Source: Flavobacteriales bacterium
Lineage (GTDB): Bacteria > Bacteroidota > Bacteroidia > NS11-12g > UBA955
Reading direction: 5' to 3'
Assembly: GCA_947450405.1 (NCBI GenBank)
Contig: CANFVI010000082.1
Location: forward strand, 1-7,337
DNA length: 7,337 bases
Positions within the stretch are counted from its first letter, which is position 1; each line of letters opens with the position of its first letter. Shown in pieces: positions 1 to 6,786 of the stretch. The notes under the pieces are model-generated. The model was given only the letters and a program-made list of their open reading frames with translations. It searched no databases and had not been told where the DNA came from. A program made the position numbers and the translations under genes.

Positions 1-267
1 AGGCATAATGCGTTAGATAAATTAATTGGAAGTGCGGTTCAAAAAAATGAAATACCACTATTTAATAATATCTTATTTTTAAGTGGAAGGGTTAGTTTTG
101 AATTGGTACAAAAGGCCAGCATGGCTGGATTTAGAATGATTTGTGCGGTAGGAGCCCCTTCAAGTTTGGCGGTTGATTTGGCCGAAGAATTAGATATTAC
201 ACTGATTGGTTTTTTGAGAGACAATCGATTTAATATCTATGCTGCCCCTGAAAGAATTGTATTATAA
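1..267 (+). CDS. fdhD: FdhD, formate dehydrogenase accessory sulfurtransferase (3' end only)
   Basis: The C-terminal 88 residues of FdhD are visible, reading from the first base of the window and ending at a TAA; the 5' part, about two thirds of a protein usually near 260-280 residues, lies outside. The fragment opens with RHNALDKLIG, the well-conserved FdhD motif, followed by the LSGR strand, a Gly-Ala-Pro-x-S-L-A-V segment near 131-180 and the closing IGFLRDNRFNIYAAPERI, all typical of the FdhD C-terminus. In the known family, FdhD takes sulfur from the cysteine desulfurase IscS through cysteines in a flexible loop and sulfurates the bis-MGD molybdenum cofactor before it enters formate dehydrogenase. 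That catalytic CxxC loop is upstream of the window and cannot be checked. The gene directly downstream encodes a formate-dehydrogenase-like molybdoenzyme on the same strand, the expected partner. Family identity is secure; whether the full gene is intact is unknown. Confidence 0.93.
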   Translation, partial: RHNALDKLIGSAVQKNEIPLFNNILFLSGRVSFELVQKASMAGFRMICAVGAPSSLAVDLAEELDITLIGFLRDNRFNIYAAPERIVL

Positions 268-285
268 AGTTTACATGTTACAGCA

Positions 286-318
286 TTTGAGGGTTAAATT
301 ATTTGGATAATTCATTTG
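286..318 (+). promoter_or_regulatory. possible Bacteroidota-type promoter in the fdhD/molybdoenzyme spacer
   Basis: The 93-base spacer contains TTTG at 286-289 and, 21 bases further, TTCATTTG at 311-318. The Bacteroidota primary sigma factor consensus is TTTG (-33) and TAnnTTTG (-7) about 19-21 bases apart, so the -7 element has one mismatch and the spacing is at the upper limit. Transcription would start near 325, leaving a leader of about 35 bases before the ATG at 361. Such short motifs occur by chance in AT-rich DNA, so this is only a candidate; read-through from fdhD is equally possible. Confidence 0.27.
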
Positions 319-360
319 ATTTCCGAAGTTTTCAGTAATTTAGCATGATCATTTAATATT

Positions 361-2670
361 ATGTCAGAAAATAAGCATATTCCTAAAGCTGAAAACCCAG
401 AAACACTTTTAAATTTAAGGCTAACATTACCGAGTGAATCTGCCGCCGGATTAACCGGGGTTGGTGTTGCTGTGAAGCATGTTTTTAGTGAAATGAACAT
501 GGTTAGGGGGGTGAAAGCACTGTTTAGCTTAAATCAAAAAGGAGGTTTTGATTGCCCAAGTTGTGCATGGCCTGACCCAGATGACGATCGTTCTCAAATT
601 GGTGAATATTGTGAAAATGGCGCTAAGGCTGTGGCGGAAGAGGCAACAACCAAAAAGTTAACAGCCGATTTTTTTGCAAAAAATAGCGTTGCCGATTTAT
701 CTGAATTAAATGATTATGAAATTGGTAAAAAAGGCCGTTTGGCTGAACCAATGTATTTGGCGGAGGGTGCAACTCATTATCAACCCATTTCTTGGGATGC
801 TGCTTTTGAAAAAATAGGAACTCATTTGAATGCTTTACAATCTCCTAATGAAGCAGTTTTTTATACCTCAGGTAGAACCAGCAATGAAGCTGCCTTTTTA
901 TATCAGCTTTTTGTTCGTGAATTTGGAACCAATAACTTGCCAGATTGTAGTAACATGTGCCACGAATCGAGCGGTGTTGCTTTAAGTGAATCAGTTGGTA
1001 TTGGTAAAGGAAGTGTGAAGTTGGAAGATTTTTATGAAGCCGATGTGATTATGATCATTGGTCAAAATCCCGGTACAAATCACCCAAGGATGTTGAGTGC
1101 TTTGCAAAAAGCCAAAGAACACGGTGCAACCATTATTTCGGTGAATCCGTTGCCAGAAACAGGGTTGGTTGCTTTTAAAGATCCACAGTCAATAAAAGGA
1201 GCTTTGGGTATCAAAGCGAAGTTAACCGATATATTTTTGCAAGTGAAAATCAATGGCGATTTGGCCCTAATGCAAGCATTAGAATACTTATTGCTAAAAG
1301 AAGAAGAGAAAAATCCAGGTACTGTTTTGGATCCTGAATTTATTGAAAATAACACTGCTGGTTTTGAGAATTGGAGAGAAAATATATTACAGCAAGATTT
1401 TTCTTGGCTGGTTGAAAATTCCGGAATTTCCCTAGAACAAATTCAAGAAACTTTTGAGGCAATCAAGCACAAAAAGAAAATTATTGCATGTTGGGCAATG
1501 GGCTTAACTCAGCATAAAAATGCAGTTGTAACAATTCAGGAAGTTGTTAACTTATTAATTGCCAAAGGAAGCATTGGTAAAAAAGGCGCTGGGACTTGTC
1601 CTGTTCGCGGACATTCAAATGTTCAAGGCGACAGAACAATGGGTATCTACGAAAAACCATCACCGGTTTTCCTAGAGAACATTGAAAAATCATTTGGTTT
1701 TAAACCACCAAAAGAACATGGCTTTGACGTAGTTGATTGTATTACTGCAATGCACCAAAACAAGGCTAAAGTTTTTATTGCAATGGGAGGGAATTTCCTT
1801 TCTGCAACTCCAGACACAATATACACAGGTGAGGCATTAGAAAAATGTAATTTGACCGTTCAAATTTCAACCAAGTTAAATCGGAGTCATTTAATTACGG
1901 GTAAGGAAGCCATTATTTTACCTTGTTATGGTAGATCAGATCAAGACATGGTGAACGGACAACTTCAATATGTAACCTGCGAAAATTCTATGGGCGTTAT
2001 TCAAATGTCTAAGGGAATGTTAAAACCGGTTTCTAAAAATTTACTCAGTGAGCCTTTGATTGTATGTAAAATGGCAAAAGCTGTTTTCAAAGAAAAAACA
2101 GTAGTGAATTGGGATAAATACATGGAACATTACGACAATATTCGTTGGGATATTGAAAGAACGATTCCTGGATTTGATCATTACAACGATCGTTCTAAAT
2201 TGCCTGGCGGATTCTATTTGCCAAATTCTGCAAGAGAAGGTGTTTTTAAAACAAATACCGGTAAAGCTAATTTTAAGGTTGCAACAGTTACTCCAATTCA
2301 CATTGAGAAAGATGAATTGATTATGATGACCATCAGAAGTCATGATCAATTCAATACAACCATTTATGGATTAGATGATCGTTACAGAGGGGTTCATAAC
2401 GAAAGAAGGGTAATCTTTATGAATCACAACGATATTGTAAAATTAGGCTACAAAGCCGGAGATAAGGTTGATTTGTATAATCACCACAATGGTGTTGAAC
2501 GAGTTGCTAGAAATTTTATCATTATTGAATTTAGTATTCCTGAAGGATGTTCAGCTACCTATTTCCCAGAAACTAATGTCTTGGTTCCTATAGATAGTGT
2601 TGCAGATAGAAGCAATACGCCAACTTCAAAAATGATTATCCTAAAAATGAAACCGCACAAGGTTGCGTAA
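361..2670 (+). CDS. FdhF/YdeP-family molybdopterin oxidoreductase (formate dehydrogenase alpha-subunit-like)
   Basis: This 769-residue protein belongs to the bis-MGD molybdoenzyme superfamily and matches the E. coli YdeP type (TIGR01701-like) along its whole length. It has no Tat or Sec signal, so it is predicted to be cytoplasmic. The N-terminus carries FDCPSCAWPDPD with Cys65 and Cys68 and a third cysteine in EYCENGAKA (Cys84); this C-x2-C-x15-C pattern differs from the four-cysteine [4Fe-4S] motif of classical formate dehydrogenases. Family signatures follow: FYTSGRTSNEAAFLYQLF (167-184), DCSNMCHESSG (195-205), GQNPGTNHPRML (234-245), GHSNVQGDRT (417-426), MGGNF (475-479) and, from about 651, the C-terminal cofactor-binding domain with RSHDQFNTTIYGLDDRYRG. 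Cys200 followed by His201 sits where E. coli FdhF has the selenocysteine-His pair, so Cys is the expected Mo ligand. The preceding fdhD fits a need for cofactor sulfuration. The substrate is unproven: members are annotated as formate dehydrogenases, but E. coli YdeP is known mainly from acid resistance. The ATG at 361 leaves about 60 residues before the cysteine motif and has no clear Shine-Dalgarno sequence. Confidence 0.94.
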   Translation: MSENKHIPKAENPETLLNLRLTLPSESAAGLTGVGVAVKHVFSEMNMVRGVKALFSLNQKGGFDCPSCAWPDPDDDRSQIGEYCENGAKAVAEEATTKKLTADFFAKNSVADLSELNDYEIGKKGRLAEPMYLAEGATHYQPISWDAAFEKIGTHLNALQSPNEAVFYTSGRTSNEAAFLYQLFVREFGTNNLPDCSNMCHESSGVALSESVGIGKGSVKLEDFYEADVIMIIGQNPGTNHPRMLSALQKAKEHGATIISVNPLPETGLVAFKDPQSIKGALGIKAKLTDIFLQVKINGDLALMQALEYLLLKEEEKNPGTVLDPEFIENNTAGFENWRENILQQDFSWLVENSGISLEQIQETFEAIKHKKKIIACWAMGLTQHKNAVVTIQEVVNLLIAKGSIGKKGAGTCPVRGHSNVQGDRTMGIYEKPSPVFLENIEKSFGFKPPKEHGFDVVDCITAMHQNKAKVFIAMGGNFLSATPDTIYTGEALEKCNLTVQISTKLNRSHLITGKEAIILPCYGRSDQDMVNGQLQYVTCENSMGVIQMSKGMLKPVSKNLLSEPLIVCKMAKAVFKEKTVVNWDKYMEHYDNIRWDIERTIPGFDHYNDRSKLPGGFYLPNSAREGVFKTNTGKANFKVATVTPIHIEKDELIMMTIRSHDQFNTTIYGLDDRYRGVHNERRVIFMNHNDIVKLGYKAGDKVDLYNHHNGVERVARNFIIIEFSIPEGCSATYFPETNVLVPIDSVADRSNTPTSKMIILKMKPHKVA

Positions 2671-2703
2671 TTGTTTAATAAATTAAAGTAAAATTGCGCT
2701 GCT

Positions 2704-3618
2704 TTGACGGAAGATAATTCACAAATAAACCACGATAATATTCCTACTGAAAAGGATTTTGATTCAGCACCGAAAAAACCATCTCGGTGGCTTATTGTTT
2801 GGGCTGGTTTGAGTATTTTTTTACCCTTATTGGCAATATATATTTATAGTTGTAGTGACAATACCATTAAAATTGGTAAGTTAGAACTCAAGCAAGTTTT
2901 AGGTAATCAAGATGTTGATCAATTGATTTCTGAAATTGATAAATCTAATAAAAGTTCTAAAAACTCTTTGTCAAAAGTTATCTTGGATTCTAATGGAAAT
3001 ATTGTAAAAATAAACAATATAATTCCAGTTTTGAGTGACACAACGAAGCATCGAATTTTATTAATTGGTGATTCAGAGATTGGGGGACTTAGGTATTCAA
3101 TTAACGATTATTGCAGGGAAAATGGACATAAAATAGTATTGGCAGTAGAATGGTATTCTGCTACTACATTCAATTTTGGTCGGTCAGACACCATTGATAA
3201 AATTATTGCCCGATACAAACCTACTTATATTTTTATGGTTTTGGGCTTAAACGAATTGTACGCCAAAGATTTAAAGGCAAGGAAAATTGCTGCAAATCAA
3301 TTGGCAGAAAAAATAAAAGGTATTCCCTATACATGGATAGGTCCAGCTAACTGGCAAGAAGATTTTGGAATTAATAAAGTCTATGAATCATCTGCGGAAC
3401 CAGGTGCTTATTTCATGTCGAAAAATCTGACCTTACCTCGTTCTAAAGATGGCCGTCATCCTGATAATAAGGGGTACAGGCTTTGGATGGACAGTATCGC
3501 AGCGTGGGTTCAGACCTCGGCAAAATATAAAATCAAAATGAAAGTGCCCGTGAAACGAGCACGACCTTATCTTTCTCCTGTAATTACAATTAATGCAGCC
3601 AAATATCGTGGATACTAA
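2704..3618 (+). CDS. membrane-anchored SGNH-fold protein, candidate PatB-like peptidoglycan/glycan O-acetyltransferase
   Basis: This 304-residue protein has a polar N-terminus, one membrane helix at about 29-49 (WLIVWAGLSIFLPLLAIYIY), a Ser/Asn/Lys-rich linker, and an SGNH hydrolase-fold domain from about 117 to 272. Visible blocks are GDSE with nucleophile Ser124, a Gly (159) in the block II region, GLNE with Asn183 (block III), and DGRH with Asp249 and His252 (block V DxxH). A basic tail rich in Lys and Arg follows. The topology suggests a cytoplasmic N-terminus and a periplasmic catalytic domain. PatB of Neisseria has the same plan of an N-anchored SGNH domain, and it transfers acetyl groups to peptidoglycan; PatB-like function here is inferred from the adjacent MBOAT and Ape1-like genes. 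An AlgJ/AlgX-like role in polysaccharide acetylation, or a plain esterase, is the alternative. The start is TTG at 2704: an in-frame TAA at 2689-2691 forbids an earlier start, and no ATG occurs in frame before the catalytic domain. The gene lies 33 bases after the molybdoenzyme and its last 26 bases overlap the MBOAT gene. Confidence 0.82.
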   Translation: MTEDNSQINHDNIPTEKDFDSAPKKPSRWLIVWAGLSIFLPLLAIYIYSCSDNTIKIGKLELKQVLGNQDVDQLISEIDKSNKSSKNSLSKVILDSNGNIVKINNIIPVLSDTTKHRILLIGDSEIGGLRYSINDYCRENGHKIVLAVEWYSATTFNFGRSDTIDKIIARYKPTYIFMVLGLNELYAKDLKARKIAANQLAEKIKGIPYTWIGPANWQEDFGINKVYESSAEPGAYFMSKNLTLPRSKDGRHPDNKGYRLWMDSIAAWVQTSAKYKIKMKVPVKRARPYLSPVITINAAKYRGY

Positions 3619-5104
3619 CTGGATAAATCAAATTGTTGCTCCGCTTAAGGATCCAAAATTATTAGAAAAAATGTTTGGTTATTCTACCAAAGAACCTTGG
3701 TTTTTTACTGAATTTACATTTCTTGCCGTATTTGGAATTTTCTTACTGATTTACGCTGCTTTGGTGCAAAAAAACACTTGGCGTAAAATCTATATCATTT
3801 CATTTTCTTTGTTTTTTTATTACAAATCGAGCGGGCCATTTTTGGGTCTGTTTGTTTTGATGATTGTATCAGACTATTTGTTTGCACTCGCCATTGAAAA
3901 GCAACAAGGATTAAAGAAGAAAATTCTTTTATGGTTATCATTGTCATACAGTTTGAGTTTTTTGTTGTATTTCAAATACGCCAACTTCTTTTTACACAAT
4001 ATAAACGCAATCTTTCACACCCAATTTACAGATCATAATTTATTCCTACCCATTGGTATCTCTTTTTATACATTTCAATCCATTAGTTATTTGATGGATG
4101 TCTATAGAAATGAAATTAAGGCAACAAGAAATGTAAGTGATTATGCATTTTATATGACATTTTTCCCGCATTTGGTGGCTGGGCCAATTGTGCGTGCAAA
4201 AGACTTTTTACCTCAGATTTTTACACCGCAAATAATCAATGCTGCACTTTATAAAGAAAGTCTTTTCAGAATTTTAATTGGATTGCTTAAAAAACTATTT
4301 ATTGCCGATTACATTGGGAAATTTGTTGACATCGTTCATCAATCACCTTCGAATTTCTCGGGTGCCGAAAATTTATTGGCAATGTATGGATATAGTTTTC
4401 AGATTTATTTTGATTTTTCGGGTTATTCAGATATTGCCATTGGTATAGCTTTGATGTTGGGTTATCGCTTAAAAGAAAATTTTGATAATCCTTATTCATC
4501 ATCAAATATTACAGTTTTCTGGCGTAAATGGCATATTTCATTAAGTAGTTGGCTAAGAGATTACATCTATATTCCGTTGGGGGGAAATAGAAAAGGTGTA
4601 TTCAATACCTATCTGTTTCTAATGATCACCATGTTGGTGGGTGGTTTTTGGCACGGGGCCGATTGGAGATTTATCTTCTGGGGTTTTGCGCACGGCTTTG
4701 CGTTGGCATTTCATAAAGCCTATTGCCATTATTTTCCCAACAATAAGAATTCTTATTTCTCCAGATTTTGGGGAACAATTATTACATTCCATTTTGTAGC
4801 ATTTTGTTGGATATTTTTTAGAGCCGCTTCTTTTCAATCTGCATTTACAAGCATTACACAGATTTTCAGCAATTTCAATTTGAAAGACTTTGGAGGCTTT
4901 TGGATTTCGCGGTCAGAAACCGGGTTTATGTTACTTTTTGCAGCATTGGTTGCATTTTTTTCACCCAAATGGAAAGATGCTTTTTACCAAAAAATTCAAT
5001 CTCTTCCTTCTTTTACTTGGATTATTTGGGTATTGGTTACATTACAAATCATTGTTCAATTCAAAGATGATTTGGTTCAACCTTTTATTTATTTTCAATT
5101 TTGA
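3593..5104 (+). CDS. MBOAT-family O-acyltransferase (AlgI/PatA-like)
   Basis: This is a 503-residue polytopic inner-membrane protein with roughly ten hydrophobic helices, of normal length for the AlgI/PatA/DltB branch of MBOAT proteins. Signatures in order are LPIGISFYTFQSISYLMD (about 152-169), VAGPIVRAKDFLPQ (195-208), YFDFSGYSDIAIG (272-284), WRKWHISLSSWLRDYIYIPL (310-329) and GGFWHGADWRF with the conserved His354, followed by WGFAHG with His367. In known systems these proteins form a channel-like active site that takes an acyl group, usually acetyl, from the cytoplasm and passes it outward to a periplasmic SGNH acetyltransferase. Here SGNH genes lie on both sides, overlapping at both ends, so a shared polycistronic message is likely. 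The likely product is an acetyl donor for peptidoglycan (PatA role); alginate-like or other exopolysaccharide acetylation cannot be excluded. The ATG at 3593 lies inside the previous gene; Met27 (3671) is an alternative start just outside it that would keep all membrane segments. Confidence 0.92.
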   Translation: MQPNIVDTNWINQIVAPLKDPKLLEKMFGYSTKEPWFFTEFTFLAVFGIFLLIYAALVQKNTWRKIYIISFSLFFYYKSSGPFLGLFVLMIVSDYLFALAIEKQQGLKKKILLWLSLSYSLSFLLYFKYANFFLHNINAIFHTQFTDHNLFLPIGISFYTFQSISYLMDVYRNEIKATRNVSDYAFYMTFFPHLVAGPIVRAKDFLPQIFTPQIINAALYKESLFRILIGLLKKLFIADYIGKFVDIVHQSPSNFSGAENLLAMYGYSFQIYFDFSGYSDIAIGIALMLGYRLKENFDNPYSSSNITVFWRKWHISLSSWLRDYIYIPLGGNRKGVFNTYLFLMITMLVGGFWHGADWRFIFWGFAHGFALAFHKAYCHYFPNNKNSYFSRFWGTIITFHFVAFCWIFFRAASFQSAFTSITQIFSNFNLKDFGGFWISRSETGFMLLFAALVAFFSPKWKDAFYQKIQSLPSFTWIIWVLVTLQIIVQFKDDLVQPFIYFQF

Positions 5105-6708
5105 TGAATTTGAAAATTAAGGGTTTTATTTTTTCAATTGCTTTGTTATCTATTGCCGTTCAGTCTTCTGCACAAATAGATCAACTTGTAAATAATAGTT
5201 CCATTATTAATTTGAAAAGCAATGAGATACAAGAATCTCTCAAATTGAAAATTGCCTTAAAGAAATTGCACAATGTTTACCTAAATAATCAATTTCAGAA
5301 CTTTAAAAATCCGATAAAAGGAGATACTTTGTTTACAATTATGCAAATTGGCGATAGCCATGTGCAAGGCGATTACTTTTCTGGTGAAATTAGAATGCAA
5401 TTGCAATATCAATTTGGCAATGCAGGAAGAGGTATCTTATTTCCTTATGCCTTGGCAAAAAGCTTTGGTCCCAAAGGAGTAGCGGTGAAACAATCGGGTA
5501 TTTGGACCGGTTTAAAAACCATGTCTGGTTCACTTACCGCGCCAATTGGAGTTTCAGGATATTGCGCAACTACAAGTAGTCCATATTCTAAAATTCAAGT
5601 TTCACTCACTGAGAAGTTTAGAGAAGAAAACTCATTGGGTGTATTTTCTACTCCGGAATTTCAAAAAATTAAAGTTTGGCATTCTACCGATAATCAATCA
5701 TATAAAGTGCAATTAGACTCAGAATGGAAATTGATTGATTCTTTTAGTCATTCAGATGGTTGGGGATATAGTGTTTACCAATCTGATAATGTGTTACAAA
5801 GTTTTAATCTTAATCTTTCGAGAACTGATGCAATTCAAAATCATTTTGCATTTTATGGATTTGAGATTTTACCCTTACATCAAAAAGGAATTGCGTATCA
5901 CCATCTAGGTGTTGTTGGAGCTCAATTCACTCATTTAATTTATAAAGCGCCACATACCGTTGAGCAAATTGGTAAAATAAAACCCGATATATTGATTTTT
6001 TCATTCGGCACAAATGAGGCATATAATGGAAAACTAGATACAGCTGTTTATACACCAGCCATCATGAATTTCATTGATCAAATTACGAGAATTAGTCCCA
6101 ATACAGCAATTATTTTTACCACTGCTCCCGATACCCGCAGTAACAATAGAATTCCTCCTGTTCAAGTGAAAGTGAATAACCAATTGCGCAAAATTGCAAT
6201 GGTTAAAAATCTTACCCTCTATGATCTCAATGAAGCAATGGGTGGATGGGGTTCTATGTACGCTTGGTATCAGAACAAATTGACAATTTCAGATAAATTG
6301 CATTTCAACAAGGTAGGATATGCGTTACAGGGTCAATTATTTTCGCTTTCATTGCTCAATGCCTACAACAGGGTAAATAAAAATGATCAGCTAAAGTTAG
6401 ACTCACTAATCTTCAAAGTTACTCAAGGTATGGATGTGCTATCGAGGAAAAGAACAAATATCCCTCAAGAAGAAAATAACGCTTCTGATACTGTAGCACA
6501 AATAGATTCAGTTCCTATGCCAATTGTTAATGTACCGCGACATCAAAATAGAGAGCTTATTCACGTTGTGAAACACGGCGAAACCCTTTATAGAATAGCA
6601 CTTAATTACCATGTTTCTGTTGCAGCAATTGCAAAAAAGAACAAATTGAATTTACATAAAAAGTTGAAATATGGAATCAAATTAAGAATTCCTGATGTGA
6701 TTCATTAG
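5104..6708 (+). CDS. secreted SGNH esterase with C-terminal LysM domain, Ape1-like O-acetylpeptidoglycan esterase candidate
   Basis: This protein of 534 residues starts with a Sec signal peptide (MNLKIK, hydrophobic core 8-19, cleavage expected after SSA at Ala23). The SGNH domain runs from about 76 to 420: GDSHVQGD with Ser85, GTNE with Asn304, and DKLHFN with Asp397 and His400. About 220 residues lie between blocks I and III, far more than in a simple SGNH enzyme. Neisserial Ape1 has the same design, with a CBM35-like module inserted in the fold, a GDSH block I, a GTNEA block and an AMGG...HF...GY ending; AMGGWGSMYAW and HFNKVGY are present here. A polar linker of about 65 residues leads to one LysM domain (487-531: HVVKHGETLYRIALNYHVSV onward), a known peptidoglycan/chitin-binding fold. 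I infer a periplasmic or outer-membrane-space esterase that removes O-acetyl groups from peptidoglycan. The ATG at 5104 shares one base with the MBOAT stop (TGATG), so I prefer it to the TTG at 5101. Substrate and cellular location are unproven. Confidence 0.88.
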   Translation: MNLKIKGFIFSIALLSIAVQSSAQIDQLVNNSSIINLKSNEIQESLKLKIALKKLHNVYLNNQFQNFKNPIKGDTLFTIMQIGDSHVQGDYFSGEIRMQLQYQFGNAGRGILFPYALAKSFGPKGVAVKQSGIWTGLKTMSGSLTAPIGVSGYCATTSSPYSKIQVSLTEKFREENSLGVFSTPEFQKIKVWHSTDNQSYKVQLDSEWKLIDSFSHSDGWGYSVYQSDNVLQSFNLNLSRTDAIQNHFAFYGFEILPLHQKGIAYHHLGVVGAQFTHLIYKAPHTVEQIGKIKPDILIFSFGTNEAYNGKLDTAVYTPAIMNFIDQITRISPNTAIIFTTAPDTRSNNRIPPVQVKVNNQLRKIAMVKNLTLYDLNEAMGGWGSMYAWYQNKLTISDKLHFNKVGYALQGQLFSLSLLNAYNRVNKNDQLKLDSLIFKVTQGMDVLSRKRTNIPQEENNASDTVAQIDSVPMPIVNVPRHQNRELIHVVKHGETLYRIALNYHVSVAAIAKKNKLNLHKKLKYGIKLRIPDVIH

Positions 6709-6715
6709 TTTTTTT
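6692..6715 (+). terminator. weak candidate intrinsic terminator overlapping the esterase stop codon
   Basis: CTGATG (6692-6697) can pair with CATTAG (6703-6708) around the five-base loop TGATT, giving a six-pair stem with one G-U pair. Seven T residues follow at 6709-6715. The arm on the right includes the TAG stop codon, so the hairpin overlaps the end of the coding region. The stem is short and not GC-rich, so termination would be weak, and translating ribosomes would cover part of it. It does fall at the expected end of the O-acetylation unit. Confidence 0.3.
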
Positions 6716-6722
6716 AATTCCT

Positions 6723-6730
6723 TATTTTCG
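6723..6730 (+). promoter_or_regulatory. possible -7 element upstream of the sulfatase gene
   Basis: TATTTTCG matches the Bacteroidota -7 consensus TAnnTTTG at seven of eight positions and lies 56 bases before the sulfatase ATG, just after the terminator-like hairpin. No TTTG is found at the expected -33 distance, so support is weak. The rest of the 78-base spacer (6709-6786) is AT-rich with no other structure that I can see. Confidence 0.17.
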
Positions 6731-6786
6731 TGCTAGTTCAATTTTAAATTGTCTTCTAAAATATTACCTCAATCTCATTTATAGCA

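Noticed and set aside
39..224. Open frame of 61 codons on the - strand
   Set aside because: It is antisense to the conserved FdhD C-terminus.
1080..1355. Open frame of 91 codons on the - strand
   Set aside because: It is antisense to the molybdoenzyme gene with no independent support.
2041..2349. Open frame of 102 codons on the - strand
   Set aside because: It is antisense to the conserved molybdoenzyme gene, and its product shows no family features.
2845..2856. Lipobox-like IYSC after the membrane helix of the first SGNH protein
   Set aside because: Tyr at -2 and a 28-residue polar N-terminus before the helix do not fit a lipoprotein signal; a simple membrane anchor is more likely.
4299..4505. 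Open frame of 68 codons on the - strand
   Set aside because: It is antisense to the conserved YFDFSGYSD region of the MBOAT gene, with no sign of its own coding constraint.
5101..5103. TTG one codon upstream of the ATG as start of the LysM esterase
   Set aside because: The ATG at 5104 directly follows, forms a TGATG junction with the MBOAT stop, and gives a normal signal peptide; the TTG adds a single residue.
4890..5120. Open frame of 76 codons on the + strand inside the 3' end of the MBOAT gene
   Set aside because: It lies out of frame within a well-supported gene, shows no recognisable domain, and runs past the esterase start; it is an overlap artefact.
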